A stretch of DNA of 64,000 nt from Hyphomicrobiales bacterium (GTDB lineage Bacteria; Pseudomonadota; Alphaproteobacteria; Rhizobiales; Rhizobiaceae), in NCBI GenBank assembly GCA_900472575.1, contig UCIV01000037.1, positions 1-64,000 on the forward strand, written 5' to 3'. The number at the start of each line of letters is the position of its first letter. Positions within the stretch are counted from its first letter, which is position 1. The notes under the pieces are model-generated. The model was not told where the DNA came from and ran no database searches. It saw nothing but the letters and a program-made list of their open reading frames with translations. This document shows, one piece after another, positions 26,804 to 34,855 of the stretch. A program made the position numbers and the translations under genes.

Positions 26804-28111
26804 GTGTTCAATCTAAGGCATATTGCCGTCAATCTTCTAGGGTCGGCTCTCCCGATACTCATCATCCTCATTACCGTACCGCTTTATCTTCACGCCATTG
26901 GGGCTGAGAAATACGGTGCGCTGTCGCTTGTCTGGATCGTCTTCGGTTATTTCGGCATTCTCGATTTCGGCATTTCGAGATCGGTAACGACAGCGATCAG
27001 CCGAGCCGAGGGCAGGCAGGTGAAGGCCGATATCATCTGGTCGGCCGCTGCGCTGAATACGGCCTGGGGGGCGCTGATCGCGGTTCTCGGCGGAGGAGCC
27101 TTTTTCCTCTATGCCGGCTACAGTGAAAGCGAGATGGTCAAGGACGTTGCGACCGCGCTCCCCTGGATGATGTTTGGCATTCCGGTATTGATGATCACGT
27201 CCACCTTGAACGGTGCTCTCGATGGCGAGGAGCGCTTCAAGATGGCCAACAGCCTGCAGCTGGTCGGGTCGATACTCTATCAGCTCGTGCCGCTGTTCAC
27301 GGCCTATTATGTCTCCGATCACCTGCCCGATCTGATTATCGCCGTCATCCTGTGCCGCTTCGTGCTGCTGGTATTGTACGCCATTGTGGTCGGCCGCCTG
27401 TTCGATCTCGTGGCGCTGTTTTCCGTGTCGAAGTCCACCATGATTTCGCTGCTGAAATTCGGCTCTTCGATCGCCGCCGTGAATATCCTCGATCCGATCT
27501 TCACCCGCATCGATCAGGTCATCATTGCCCGTTTCGCTGGTGCCTCGGATGTCGCCGCCTACAGTATCGCGGTAAATTCGATCGGCCGGTTGGGGATATT
27601 GCCTATGGCGATGTCCAGATCGATCTTTCCGAAACTCTCGACCGGAACCGCCGATGACCACCGCGAAGCGCTGTTTTCCTCAAAGAGCAAGATCATCTGG
27701 ATCTGGTTCGGCATTTGCGGTGCAGCCATCGTGGCGAGCGATCTCGTCTATTACCTGTGGCTCAGGGACCCCATCTATGTCGAAGTCAGCGCGGTCGCAA
27801 AAATCTATGCGGTCGGGCTTTGGGCCAATTGCCTCGGCATACTTCCCTACACCGCATTGCAAGCCTGGGGGCGCTCCACCACGATCCTGAAAGTGCATCT
27901 TCTCGAAATGCCCTTCTACCTGGTGGCGCTGGTGCTGCTGACATACCATTACGGCACGCTCGGTGCAGCCGTCGCCTATGGTCTGCGCAGTTATGTGGAT
28001 TACATCATCCTCTGGAAAATGTGCGGTTATCCCGTTCGCCGCCAGGGCATGTTCACGATTCTGCTGATTGCTCTTTCGGTCCTGGCGTTTGCTATGCACC
28101 AGTTCGTCTAA
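26804..28111 (+). CDS. Wzx-type flippase (MATE/MVF-like oligosaccharide flippase)
   Basis: A 435-residue polytopic protein with about twelve to fourteen predicted helices, opening with LRHIAVNLLGSALPILIILITVPLYLHAIGAEKYGALSLVW, the usual first helix plus GxxxYG pattern of the polysaccharide-synthesis flippase family (PST/Wzx). Such proteins move lipid-linked repeat units to the periplasmic face, where Wzy polymerises them. It follows rfbA and probably belongs with it. The start is GTG 26804. Its last four bases overlap the stop of the convergent glycosyltransferase gene (28,108-28,111), so the two genes run into one another. Confidence 0.88.
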   Translation: MFNLRHIAVNLLGSALPILIILITVPLYLHAIGAEKYGALSLVWIVFGYFGILDFGISRSVTTAISRAEGRQVKADIIWSAAALNTAWGALIAVLGGGAFFLYAGYSESEMVKDVATALPWMMFGIPVLMITSTLNGALDGEERFKMANSLQLVGSILYQLVPLFTAYYVSDHLPDLIIAVILCRFVLLVLYAIVVGRLFDLVALFSVSKSTMISLLKFGSSIAAVNILDPIFTRIDQVIIARFAGASDVAAYSIAVNSIGRLGILPMAMSRSIFPKLSTGTADDHREALFSSKSKIIWIWFGICGAAIVASDLVYYLWLRDPIYVEVSAVAKIYAVGLWANCLGILPYTALQAWGRSTTILKVHLLEMPFYLVALVLLTYHYGTLGAAVAYGLRSYVDYIILWKMCGYPVRRQGMFTILLIALSVLAFAMHQFV

Positions 28112-29232
28112 CGGCTGGCCAGCCAGCCTCCGATAACGTCCGCCCATTTTAGCGAAATCTGGATCTTTTCCCATGCCTCCGGGGCATTGGCCGAGAGCCT
28201 GGAGTAGAGAGCGGCATCGGTCAGCGCCCCGTCGATCTTTGTCGCGAGCGCACTCGCGTTGCCGCCAGGAAACATGACGCAGCTGAAACCGTCCTCGATA
28301 TTCTCCAGAAACATCGGATGGTCGGAGGCCACCAGCGGAGTTCGGGAACAAAGCGCTTCATAAATCGTCAGCGGCAACCCTTCCGAATAATCGTGGCGGC
28401 TTGGCACGACGATGATATCTGCGGCGGACATGGCCGGAACCATCTCGCTGTTGGCAACAAGTCCCTTGAAGGTTACTTCAGCCTCTATCCCGAGCGTCTT
28501 CGCCAGTTGCGTGAGCCTGTCGGTTTCCCCTTTGCCATAGAGATCGACCGTGATCGGTTTGCCGTTCCGCTTCAGGCTGGCCGTCGTATGCAAAAGATCA
28601 TCGACACCCTTCGCTGCACTCAGGAGACCGGCATACAGGATTTTGCGGCCTCGAGCCGCAAGCTTCGCCTCTCTGTCGTAAGGCGTATCCTGTGCCGGAA
28701 AATCCCATGCGACGACCTTATTTGCAGGCACGCCGATATCGACCAGCTGGCGCGCAGCCCTTCTTCCGTGGTTCGCCACAAGCGTAACGTTGGGAGACTT
28801 GAGATAGTGCGCGATAACACGGCGCTTGAAGCGCTCTTTGAGGGTTTTGGCAGGAAACGAGTCGGCAAGAAGTGCCAGTGTCTGTACCCCTTTGCGGGCT
28901 GCCCATCTCAGCAGAATCGGGTTGGGCAGACGCAGGATCAGGCGATCGGGATTGGTCTTTCGAACGAGATCGAGAATTGTCGGGGCGTGGAAGCGGTCGG
29001 TGAAACCGGCACCGATGGCACGTGCGCCGCTTGGAAGAATGATGTCATAAGGCTCGGCGGTAAAGCCGGTAATCGTGGTCACATGATAGCGGCTCGCAAG
29101 AGACTGCACATAGTCGACCGTGTAGCGCTGTGCCCGGTAGGTTTCTGCCCCACCCTCGGAAAGCCGTAATGCCGCCTCACGAAAATCGCCCGCATATTGG
29201 ACTATAACAAGGTTTTCCTTTGGAAGAGACAT
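28108..29232 (-). CDS. Glycosyltransferase family 4
   Basis: A 374-residue GT-B enzyme. The N-terminal half carries VIVQYAGDFREAALRLSEGGAETYRAQRYTVDYVQ, and the donor side carries GRKILYAGLLSAAKGVDDLLHTTASL (about residue 195), ITVDLYGKGETDRL (about 230) and the E-x7-E region VVPSRHDYSEGLPLTIYEALCSRTPLVASDH (about 280-310). The Glu residues of YSEGLPLTIYEAL are the usual donor-phosphate contacts. It probably adds another sugar of the EPS. It overlaps the convergent flippase by four bases and is transcribed away from it. Confidence 0.88.
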   Translation of the reverse strand: MSLPKENLVIVQYAGDFREAALRLSEGGAETYRAQRYTVDYVQSLASRYHVTTITGFTAEPYDIILPSGARAIGAGFTDRFHAPTILDLVRKTNPDRLILRLPNPILLRWAARKGVQTLALLADSFPAKTLKERFKRRVIAHYLKSPNVTLVANHGRRAARQLVDIGVPANKVVAWDFPAQDTPYDREAKLAARGRKILYAGLLSAAKGVDDLLHTTASLKRNGKPITVDLYGKGETDRLTQLAKTLGIEAEVTFKGLVANSEMVPAMSAADIIVVPSRHDYSEGLPLTIYEALCSRTPLVASDHPMFLENIEDGFSCVMFPGGNASALATKIDGALTDAALYSRLSANAPEAWEKIQISLKWADVIGGWLASR

Positions 29233-29424
29233 CGTCGGATCGATCTTTCGTCTTTGTACTTTGAATATGCAATAAGTCTTTCCAGCATAGTCTTCTATAT
29301 AACTGATGAATGCCGGAGAGTACCGCTGCCCTTTTCCATTGATTTCTCACTCTTGGCATCTGCATGAAAGTTGTATCAAGTCATCGTCGCATTGCCTGGA
29401 ATCTTGAAATGGCAATCGCGTTAA

Positions 29425-29452
29425 AAAGAATCCCGCTCCAATAGAGCGGGAT
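29425..29452 (-). terminator. Intrinsic terminator after the SGNH-like gene
   Basis: The minus strand shows a perfect 9-bp stem (ATCCCGCTC, 29438-29430, with GAGCGGGAT, 29452-29444) and a five-base loop, followed by TTCTTTTTAA. It lies about 23 bases after the stop of the SGNH-type gene at 29,476. Stem stability and the T-rich tail make this the clearest terminator of the EPS locus. Confidence 0.75.
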
Positions 29453-29475
29453 GATCGGGTGACGCAGGGCTGTAT

Positions 29476-30894
29476 TCAAGCCGCCAGCAGGTCCAGCAGC
29501 GCTGATCCCTTGTTGTTGACGATCATTTCTGCCCCGAGCCATTCTGCATGCAGGCCATCTCTTGTCGTGTAACCCGCGGTCGTGAAACTTGTCCCGGCGG
29601 CGAGGGCAGGTTTGTTCGGGAACCCGTTATGGGTGCGATTGACTTCATAGGTCCCGACAGTCCCCGCTGTGCCGCTCAACTGCCTTACGATCCACAGGTT
29701 GGGCGCAGCGCCTGCGGCATTGATGGGCACGCCCACACCGAGCGCTGGACCGGATGTCACGGACGAAACTGTCAGCGTCGTGCCGGAAAGCCCCGCAGTG
29801 AAGAATGTCGGTGTACAGGAGACGTCGTTGGGATTGCGCGTAACCGGGTATTTCCCCTCGCGAGCCGGATCGAGCCCGTCCGCGGCGTCCCAGTAATAGT
29901 CCTCACCGGAAATCCCGCTGCGTACCAGATTGTTGAATTCCGCGACCGGTTGGCTCGAAATCGTCTGGTTTGCCTTGCTGGCATAGCCATCCGTGCTGCT
30001 GGTCCGTGGATAGAGTGTTTCGCCGATGACGACGATATCCGAACGAAGCCCCTTCACCCAGCTGGCAAAGGTTGTTCGGCGCCCGGCAAGGGCGGCGGCG
30101 GTATCACCGGTATCGTTGATGCCGTATTCGTTGATCACATGCGTCCAGTAGCCCGCTGTGATCAACTGCCCGAGATAAGTATGCGTGCCTGCGTTCCAGC
30201 TTGCCAGAAGCGTGGCTGCGATGGCGTGGTTGGTGTAGCCGTGGTTTCTGCCCAGGATGACGCACTCGATTCCGGCGTCGCCGTTGCTGTCATTGATATA
30301 GGTGCCGCCGGCAGCACGGCTGGTGCCGAAGATGATCGGCGCGGCCTCCCTATGCTCCGTGGCGATGACCATGGGAAGATAGAGACTGCCGTTCGCCGCG
30401 CCTACGCTTCCGCCCCCGGTGTGGTCGGCAACGGCGCTCGTGCTGATGTCCATGAAATCGCCGGATGCAATGCCGTAATTGGACTCGTTGCCGCCTGCCA
30501 TCTGTGTCCAGTTGACGCCTGAGGGAATGTTGACGAGCGGCCTCAGCCAGAATTTTGCCCCGCGTGGAACCGTGACGTTGAATGTAAGCGCTAGATTGCC
30601 AGCGGGAAATGTTACAGCGGAACCGCCTACCGCAATACACTCATTTGCGAGCGTGAAGACACCGGCTGGATATTCAAGCGATACTTTCAGCGTCCCGGCA
30701 CCGCTCGATGCTTCGGACGAACCGCTCATCCTCCAGTTCGGATAGACGACGCGCGGATTGATCAGCCTTCTACGTGCAGTATGGACAGTAATGGCTCTCA
30801 GCCAGGGAAGTGTCGCATTCCAGTTGAGTGACGGAAAGCAGCGGGTGGCGGCTTGGCGCATCGCGGCTGGACGAATGGAAAGAAGTTCGCTCAT
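29476..30894 (-). CDS. Divergent SGNH/GDSL-like hydrolase with an inserted beta-type module
   Basis: A 472-residue protein without a signal peptide. After a Ser/Gly/Thr-rich, probably beta-rich N-terminal region (about residues 60-190) come the SGNH landmarks: IIFGTSRAAGG (GTS in place of GDS, about residue 195), NEYGINDTGD (the block III GxND, about residue 260) and, far downstream, RDGLHAEWLG (the block V DxxH, about residue 450). Between the last two lies an unusual module of about 100 residues (TLTVSSVTSG, PINAAGAAP, GTVGTYEVN) with a phage-structural look. Enzymes of this type de-acylate glycans. Start ATG 30894 overlaps the preceding small gene by ATGA. Hydrolase activity and EPS as substrate are inferred. 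Confidence 0.65.
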   Translation of the reverse strand: MSELLSIRPAAMRQAATRCFPSLNWNATLPWLRAITVHTARRRLINPRVVYPNWRMSGSSEASSGAGTLKVSLEYPAGVFTLANECIAVGGSAVTFPAGNLALTFNVTVPRGAKFWLRPLVNIPSGVNWTQMAGGNESNYGIASGDFMDISTSAVADHTGGGSVGAANGSLYLPMVIATEHREAAPIIFGTSRAAGGTYINDSNGDAGIECVILGRNHGYTNHAIAATLLASWNAGTHTYLGQLITAGYWTHVINEYGINDTGDTAAALAGRRTTFASWVKGLRSDIVVIGETLYPRTSSTDGYASKANQTISSQPVAEFNNLVRSGISGEDYYWDAADGLDPAREGKYPVTRNPNDVSCTPTFFTAGLSGTTLTVSSVTSGPALGVGVPINAAGAAPNLWIVRQLSGTAGTVGTYEVNRTHNGFPNKPALAAGTSFTTAGYTTRDGLHAEWLGAEMIVNNKGSALLDLLAA

Positions 30895-31067
30895 GCCGCG
30901 GTCCTTACAAGTTCGATGACGGATTGATTCTTTTCGCGCACGACGGCACCGCTCTCGGTGACTGTTTTCCAGCGATAGCCCGAAGGCGCCGGGTAGGGCG
31001 GTACGATGGCTACCTTGTTCCCCAGGATTGTCGCCAGACTTGTGGTGGAGAGGCAAAGGTCAAGCAT
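30891..31067 (-). CDS. Small protein coupled to the SGNH-like gene (58 aa)
   Basis: Its stop overlaps the start of the SGNH-like gene (ATGA), which argues for translational coupling and a related role. ATG 31067 has GAGGTGG five bases upstream; a longer start at 31112 exists but has no such site. The sequence starts MLDLCLSTTSLATILG and continues with KVAIVPPYPAPSGYRWKTV. I recognise no family. It could be a chaperone, anchor or phage-type companion of the hydrolase. Confidence 0.55.
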   Translation of the reverse strand: MLDLCLSTTSLATILGNKVAIVPPYPAPSGYRWKTVTESGAVVREKNQSVIELVRTAA

Positions 31068-31464
31068 GACTGCCACCTCGCACTGGTCTGCAAGGCTTGT
31101 GTCGTGGGGCAATTCTTCTCTTCATCCTGCCGTTCCTTCTGGTCACTGCGCTGTTGGCGCGGGCTTTGATTCTAGAAGGTGTTGGGATGGCGGGGATAAA
31201 GCGTCCGGCAAAAGCGAAGTCTTCGGCGATGTGAAAAAGCCGGGATATTGATTCTGAAAGGTTTTGAAGGCGAACATGTGCGTGAAGCGCTTCGTCGCTT
31301 CCCCGTTTTGCACGAGGCGGAGCAGTTTGCTCCGTGAATCTTTTCAGATCGGCGCCTGTGGAGAGACTATGGTGCCGAAGCCGTCGCAAAACGGTCGATC
31401 GATGTGCAGTGTCGGGATTTTAAGGGAGTGGCTGAATTCGCGCCTCTGCCGCGCTCCGTTCGAA
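31068..31464. other. Intergenic region with no gene seen
   Basis: About 400 bases between the small SGNH-linked gene and the small secreted protein. The open frames on both strands have poor composition (Cys, Arg and Ser-rich) and no ribosome-binding sites. The promoter of the SGNH pair should lie here. No terminator or repeat stands out. Confidence 0.4.
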
Positions 31465-31773
31465 TCAATTCAGGAAGTTGCGATTTCCACGGCGATCGAT
31501 CGTCTCAAGCCGCTTACCGTCGGTATAGACCGTGACGCATTCGCTTTTGCGCTGCTGGAGCACGCAGATCTTCCCGTTGTCGATCCTGTAGCCGATCTTT
31601 CCGCCTTCCCGATATTGGTAGCCATTTGGGGCATCTTTTAGATTGGACGTCTTTGTCAGCGTCTGCCGAATTTCCGTTGCCGTTGCGGGACGAAGCTTTG
31701 CTGCGTCCTTTGCCGCGGCTGGCGAAACGCAGAATGTTGCGGCGAAGAGAAGGGGGAGGCAGGCGAAGCGCAT
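31465..31773 (-). CDS. Small secreted protein, unknown function
   Basis: A 102-residue protein with a Sec signal peptide (MRFACLPLLFAATFCVSPAAA, cleavage after about residue 21). The mature part contains two Cys (KICVLQ and SECVTV), the segment GYQYREGGKIGYRIDNGKICV and a C-terminal TIDRRGNRNFLN. It could be a small beta-rich periplasmic protein. I do not recognise the family. ATG 31773 is chosen because the signal peptide begins there and GAGAG precedes it; an upstream start at 31848 would break the signal. Confidence 0.7.
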   Translation of the reverse strand: MRFACLPLLFAATFCVSPAAAKDAAKLRPATATEIRQTLTKTSNLKDAPNGYQYREGGKIGYRIDNGKICVLQQRKSECVTVYTDGKRLETIDRRGNRNFLN

Positions 31774-31971
31774 CGGGTTGGCTCTCTCACAAATTTGATG
31801 TGGCTGCAGAAACAACACGGTTCGCAGCCTATTGCTCACGCCTTGCATATCACAGGCTTGGGGGAGCGGCAGCGCGGATTTTGCAACGAGTAGGCAGATC
31901 TGTGCGAGCGCGGCTCAAATGCCCGCGAAATCAAACCGCTTATCAGTCCATAGTAAAGGAGAAGAAAAGAA

Positions 31972-32047
31972 TGGTGGGCGATGAGAGACTCGAACTCCCG
32001 ACATCCTCGGTGTAAACGAGGCGCTCTACCAACTGAGCTAATCGCCC
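31972..32047 (-). tRNA. tRNA-Val (anticodon TAC)
   Basis: A 76-base gene on the minus strand, beginning GGGCGATTAGCTCAGTTGG and ending in GCCCACCA with the CCA encoded. The anticodon stem and loop read CTCGT-TTACACC-ACGAG-like, with anticodon TAC. The T-loop GTTCGAGTC is canonical. It reads Val codons GUA/GUG. Confidence 0.95.
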
Positions 32048-32319
32048 TTCGCGAGACCGGATCGTGTCCGCCGCGTCGGTGGCCGTGATCTATGCGGATC
32101 GGAAAAAAACCGCAAGAGCCTTCGTGATGTTTTTTTGAATTTTTCGTCGGATATGCGCAAAAAAGAGCGGCTGTGGATAAAACATTGAAGGCGTCATCCT
32201 TTTGTCTTGAAACCTGCTTGACACCCGTTCCCGAACCTCTTAGACAGCCGCCAACCGAGCGATTGAGGTCGCCCGGCCAAGAGGTTTCCCTCCTCGGAGG
32301 TGAGTTTCTTGAAGAAAGT

Positions 32320-32396
32320 GCGGGTGTAGCTCAGTCGGTTAGAGTGCCGGCCTGTCACGCCGGAGGTCGCGGGTTCGAGCCCCGTCACTCGCGCCA
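32320..32396 (+). tRNA. tRNA-Asp (anticodon GTC), copy 1
   Basis: A 77-base gene with CCA encoded: acceptor GCGGGTG, D-arm AGCTCAGTCGGTTAGA, anticodon arm CCGGC-CTGTCAC-GCCGG with GTC, and T-loop GGTTCGAGCCC. It is identical over its full length to the copy 58 bases downstream. Confidence 0.96.
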
Positions 32397-32454
32397 TTCT
32401 TCACTCACTGATCAGTCGGTTGACCCCGGTTGGTCCGCCGTAAAAGGCAAATGC

Positions 32455-32531
32455 GCGGGTGTAGCTCAGTCGGTTAGAGTGCCGGCCTGTCACGCCGGAG
32501 GTCGCGGGTTCGAGCCCCGTCACTCGCGCCA
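32455..32531 (+). tRNA. tRNA-Asp (anticodon GTC), copy 2
   Basis: Identical in sequence to the copy at 32,320, with CCA encoded. The spacer between the two is unrelated. A tandem tRNA-Asp pair is common in rhizobial genomes, and the perfect identity points to gene conversion. A perfect 7-bp hairpin (32563-32569 with 32577-32583), without a T-tract, follows. Confidence 0.96.
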
Positions 32532-33208
32532 TTCTCTTTATCCTCCATATTTCTATTCACCTATGCGGTTTTAAACACCGCATGATGGTCGCTTGTAGAC
32601 TTTTGTCGCCCTGTTCCTTCCATCCTGCATTTCGCGGCCTTGCTGATCGCTCGGCTGCTGTTTCCTCTCTTTATCTTCGGGGGAGGGTGGTCGCCCGTTC
32701 GCAATTGCGTGATCGACCTTTTTCGTGTGGGCAGTTTTGTGTCGGTTTCGGTTATGCTGTCCGGGGTGGTGCGGATTTCCCGTAATGCGCGAGATGGCTT
32801 TCCGGTGCGGAGGGTTTTGCCTGTGTTTTCGGAGTTGCCTGCAACCGCTGCGACTGTTTTTGTGGCGCTCGTGCCGTGCGGACAATTGTCGCAGGGGTGA
32901 TTTTTCGTGCGTAGACTTGGCAAAACGCAAGTCCACTGCAAACGTTGATATTTTTGCTCCTGTTAATAACTTTTTGCGATGCTCCCGGCTCTATCGCTTG
33001 TCGTTTTTCAATCGTTTCAGGCTTTCCGCCACCCTCCGCGACATTTTGTCGTCTTTCGCACCTCTATGCGTGTGGGGTGGCTTGTTAAAGCACTTGCGTG
33101 GGAAACGCGGCTGCGATAGTCACGGCTTGTTGCAATGCACGTTCGCTTGCCCGCGCATTGCCTAAAAATGCGTCGTTCGGCGCTTCTTGCAGGCAGGGGT
33201 TGGATATC
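32532..33208. other. Non-coding stretch upstream of the nuo operon
   Basis: About 680 bases between the second tRNA-Asp and nuoA. Overlapping open frames on both strands have implausible composition (rich in Cys, Arg, Ser) and no ribosome-binding sites, so I treat them as chance. The nuo promoter must lie here, and the T-rich part around 32,940-33,000 is the best candidate area, but no clean -35/-10 pair is visible. A hairpin at 32,563-32,583 may end the tRNA transcript. Confidence 0.45.
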
Positions 33209-33574
33209 ATGAGTGAACTTCTCGCTTCTTACATCCCGATCGCGATCTTTATCGGAATCTCCATGGTTATCGGCCTGGCGCTTTTGATCGCGCCGTTTGC
33301 CGTCGCCTATAAGGCTCCCGATTCTGAGAAGCTGTCGGCGTACGAGTGTGGCTTCAACGCATTCGATGACGCGCGCATGAAGTTTGATATTCGATTCTAT
33401 CTCGTGTCGATTCTCTTCATCATCTTCGACCTTGAAGTGGCGTTCCTCTTCCCCTGGGCTGTGTCCTTCGGGGAAATTGGCTGGTTCGGCTTCTGGTCGA
33501 TGATGGTCTTCCTTGCTGTTTTGACAGTCGGCTTTATCTACGAATGGAAAAAAGGAGCTCTGGAATGGGAGTAG
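33209..33574 (+). CDS. nuoA: NADH-quinone oxidoreductase subunit A
   Basis: A 121-residue membrane subunit of complex I with three helices. The first helix is at about residues 10-30, and the family signatures KLSAYECGFNAFDDARMKFDIRFYLV and FDLEVAFLFPW (the Glu in the second helix sits by the quinone-channel entrance) are clear. It belongs to the interface of membrane arm and Q-module. ATG 33209 has AGGCAGGGG before it. It overlaps nuoB by ten bases and opens the operon. Confidence 0.96.
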   Translation: MSELLASYIPIAIFIGISMVIGLALLIAPFAVAYKAPDSEKLSAYECGFNAFDDARMKFDIRFYLVSILFIIFDLEVAFLFPWAVSFGEIGWFGFWSMMVFLAVLTVGFIYEWKKGALEWE

Positions 33575-34146
33575 TCGATAGCGGCAGCACCCTCGTTGCA
33601 CCTCAGCCGAAAGGCATCATTGATCCCAATACCGGTAAGCCGATCGGCAGCGATGACGCATTTTTCGGCGAGATCAACAATGAGCTCGCCGACAAGGGCT
33701 TTCTCGTCACATCGACGGACGAACTGATCAATTGGGCCCGTACCGGTTCGCTGATGTGGATGACCTTCGGTCTTGCCTGTTGCGCCGTCGAGATGATGCA
33801 GCTTTCCATGCCGCGTTATGACGTAGAGCGCTTCGGTTTTGCGCCGCGTGCCTCTCCGCGCCAGTCCGATGTGATGATCGTCGCCGGCACGCTGACCAAC
33901 AAGATGGCGCCGGCACTCCGCAAGGTCTATGACCAGATGCCGGAACCGCGTTACGTCATCTCGATGGGCTCCTGCGCCAATGGCGGCGGTTACTATCACT
34001 ATTCCTATTCGGTGGTGCGCGGATGTGACCGTGTTGTACCGGTCGATATCTATGTGCCAGGCTGTCCTCCCACGGCAGAGGCACTGCTTTACGGCGTGCT
34101 TTTGCTGCAGAAAAAGATCCGCCGCACCGGCACGATCGAACGCTGA
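33565..34146 (+). CDS. nuoB: NADH-quinone oxidoreductase subunit B
   Basis: A 193-residue peripheral Q-module subunit carrying iron-sulfur cluster N2, the electron donor to quinone. The cluster ligands are seen in FGLACCAVEMM (the tandem Cys), MGSCANGGGYYH and YVPGCPPTAEA. A short, variable N-terminal part precedes them. ATG 33565 is preceded by AAGGAG and overlaps the nuoA stop; the upstream ATG at 33544 is unlikely. It works at the NuoB-NuoD quinone site. Confidence 0.96.
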   Translation: MGVVDSGSTLVAPQPKGIIDPNTGKPIGSDDAFFGEINNELADKGFLVTSTDELINWARTGSLMWMTFGLACCAVEMMQLSMPRYDVERFGFAPRASPRQSDVMIVAGTLTNKMAPALRKVYDQMPEPRYVISMGSCANGGGYYHYSYSVVRGCDRVVPVDIYVPGCPPTAEALLYGVLLLQKKIRRTGTIER

Positions 34147-34164
34147 GGCTTCAAGGAGGATATC

Positions 34165-34767
34165 ATGACTGAAGCCTTGAGCGAACTTTCCACCTATATC
34201 CGCGAAGCGCGCCCCACGCTGGTCGAGGACGTATTTATTGCCTATGGCGAACTGACGCTCCTCACAGCCGGTGCAAATGTCGTCGATCTTCTGACCTTCC
34301 TGCGCGACGATCCCCGCTGTGCCTTCGTCAACTTCATCGATGCCTGTGGTGTAGACTATCCGGCGCGCGTTAAGCGCTTCGATGTAGTCTATCACCTGAT
34401 GTCGCCGAAGCAGAACCAGCGCATCCGCGTAAAGCTTGCAACGGCTGAGGAAGAGCCCGTTCCGTCTGTCACTTCCGTTTATCCGGGTGCCGACTGGGCC
34501 GAGCGCGAAGCCTGGGACATGTACGGTATCCTGTTTACAGGCCATCCGGATCTTCGCCGCATCCTCACCGATTACGGCTTTGAAGGTCATCCGCTGCGCA
34601 AGGATTTCCCGACCACCGGTTTCGTCGAGGTTCGCTATGACGACAGCCTCAAGCGCGTCGTCTACGAACCGGTTGAACTCCGCCAGGAGTTTCGCAGCTT
34701 CGACTTCCTGAGTCCGTGGGAGGGACCGGAATACGTCCTTCCCGGGGACGAGAAGGCTAATACCTGA
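34165..34767 (+). CDS. nuoC: NADH-quinone oxidoreductase subunit C
   Basis: A 200-residue Q-module subunit, homologue of the mitochondrial 30-kDa protein. The C-terminal half holds the family signature ERIAEAWDMYGI-like segment (WAEREAWDMYGILFTGHPDLRRILTDYGFEGHPLRKDFP). AAGGAGG lies seven bases before the ATG. In rhizobia nuoC and nuoD are separate genes, as here, unlike the fused nuoCD of enterobacteria. Confidence 0.96.
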   Translation: MTEALSELSTYIREARPTLVEDVFIAYGELTLLTAGANVVDLLTFLRDDPRCAFVNFIDACGVDYPARVKRFDVVYHLMSPKQNQRIRVKLATAEEEPVPSVTSVYPGADWAEREAWDMYGILFTGHPDLRRILTDYGFEGHPLRKDFPTTGFVEVRYDDSLKRVVYEPVELRQEFRSFDFLSPWEGPEYVLPGDEKANT

Positions 34768-34855
34768 CGCCGAAATCTGAAACTGGCGCATAAGCGCCGG
34801 TTTGACGCCAAGTTTTTCCCGCCCGGTACGCTTGAGTACTGGCATGGAGCCGCAG

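Noticed and set aside
32561..33165. Overlapping ORFs on both strands in the gap before nuoA
   Set aside because: Cys/Arg/Ser-rich translations, mutual overlap and lack of ribosome-binding sites indicate chance frames.
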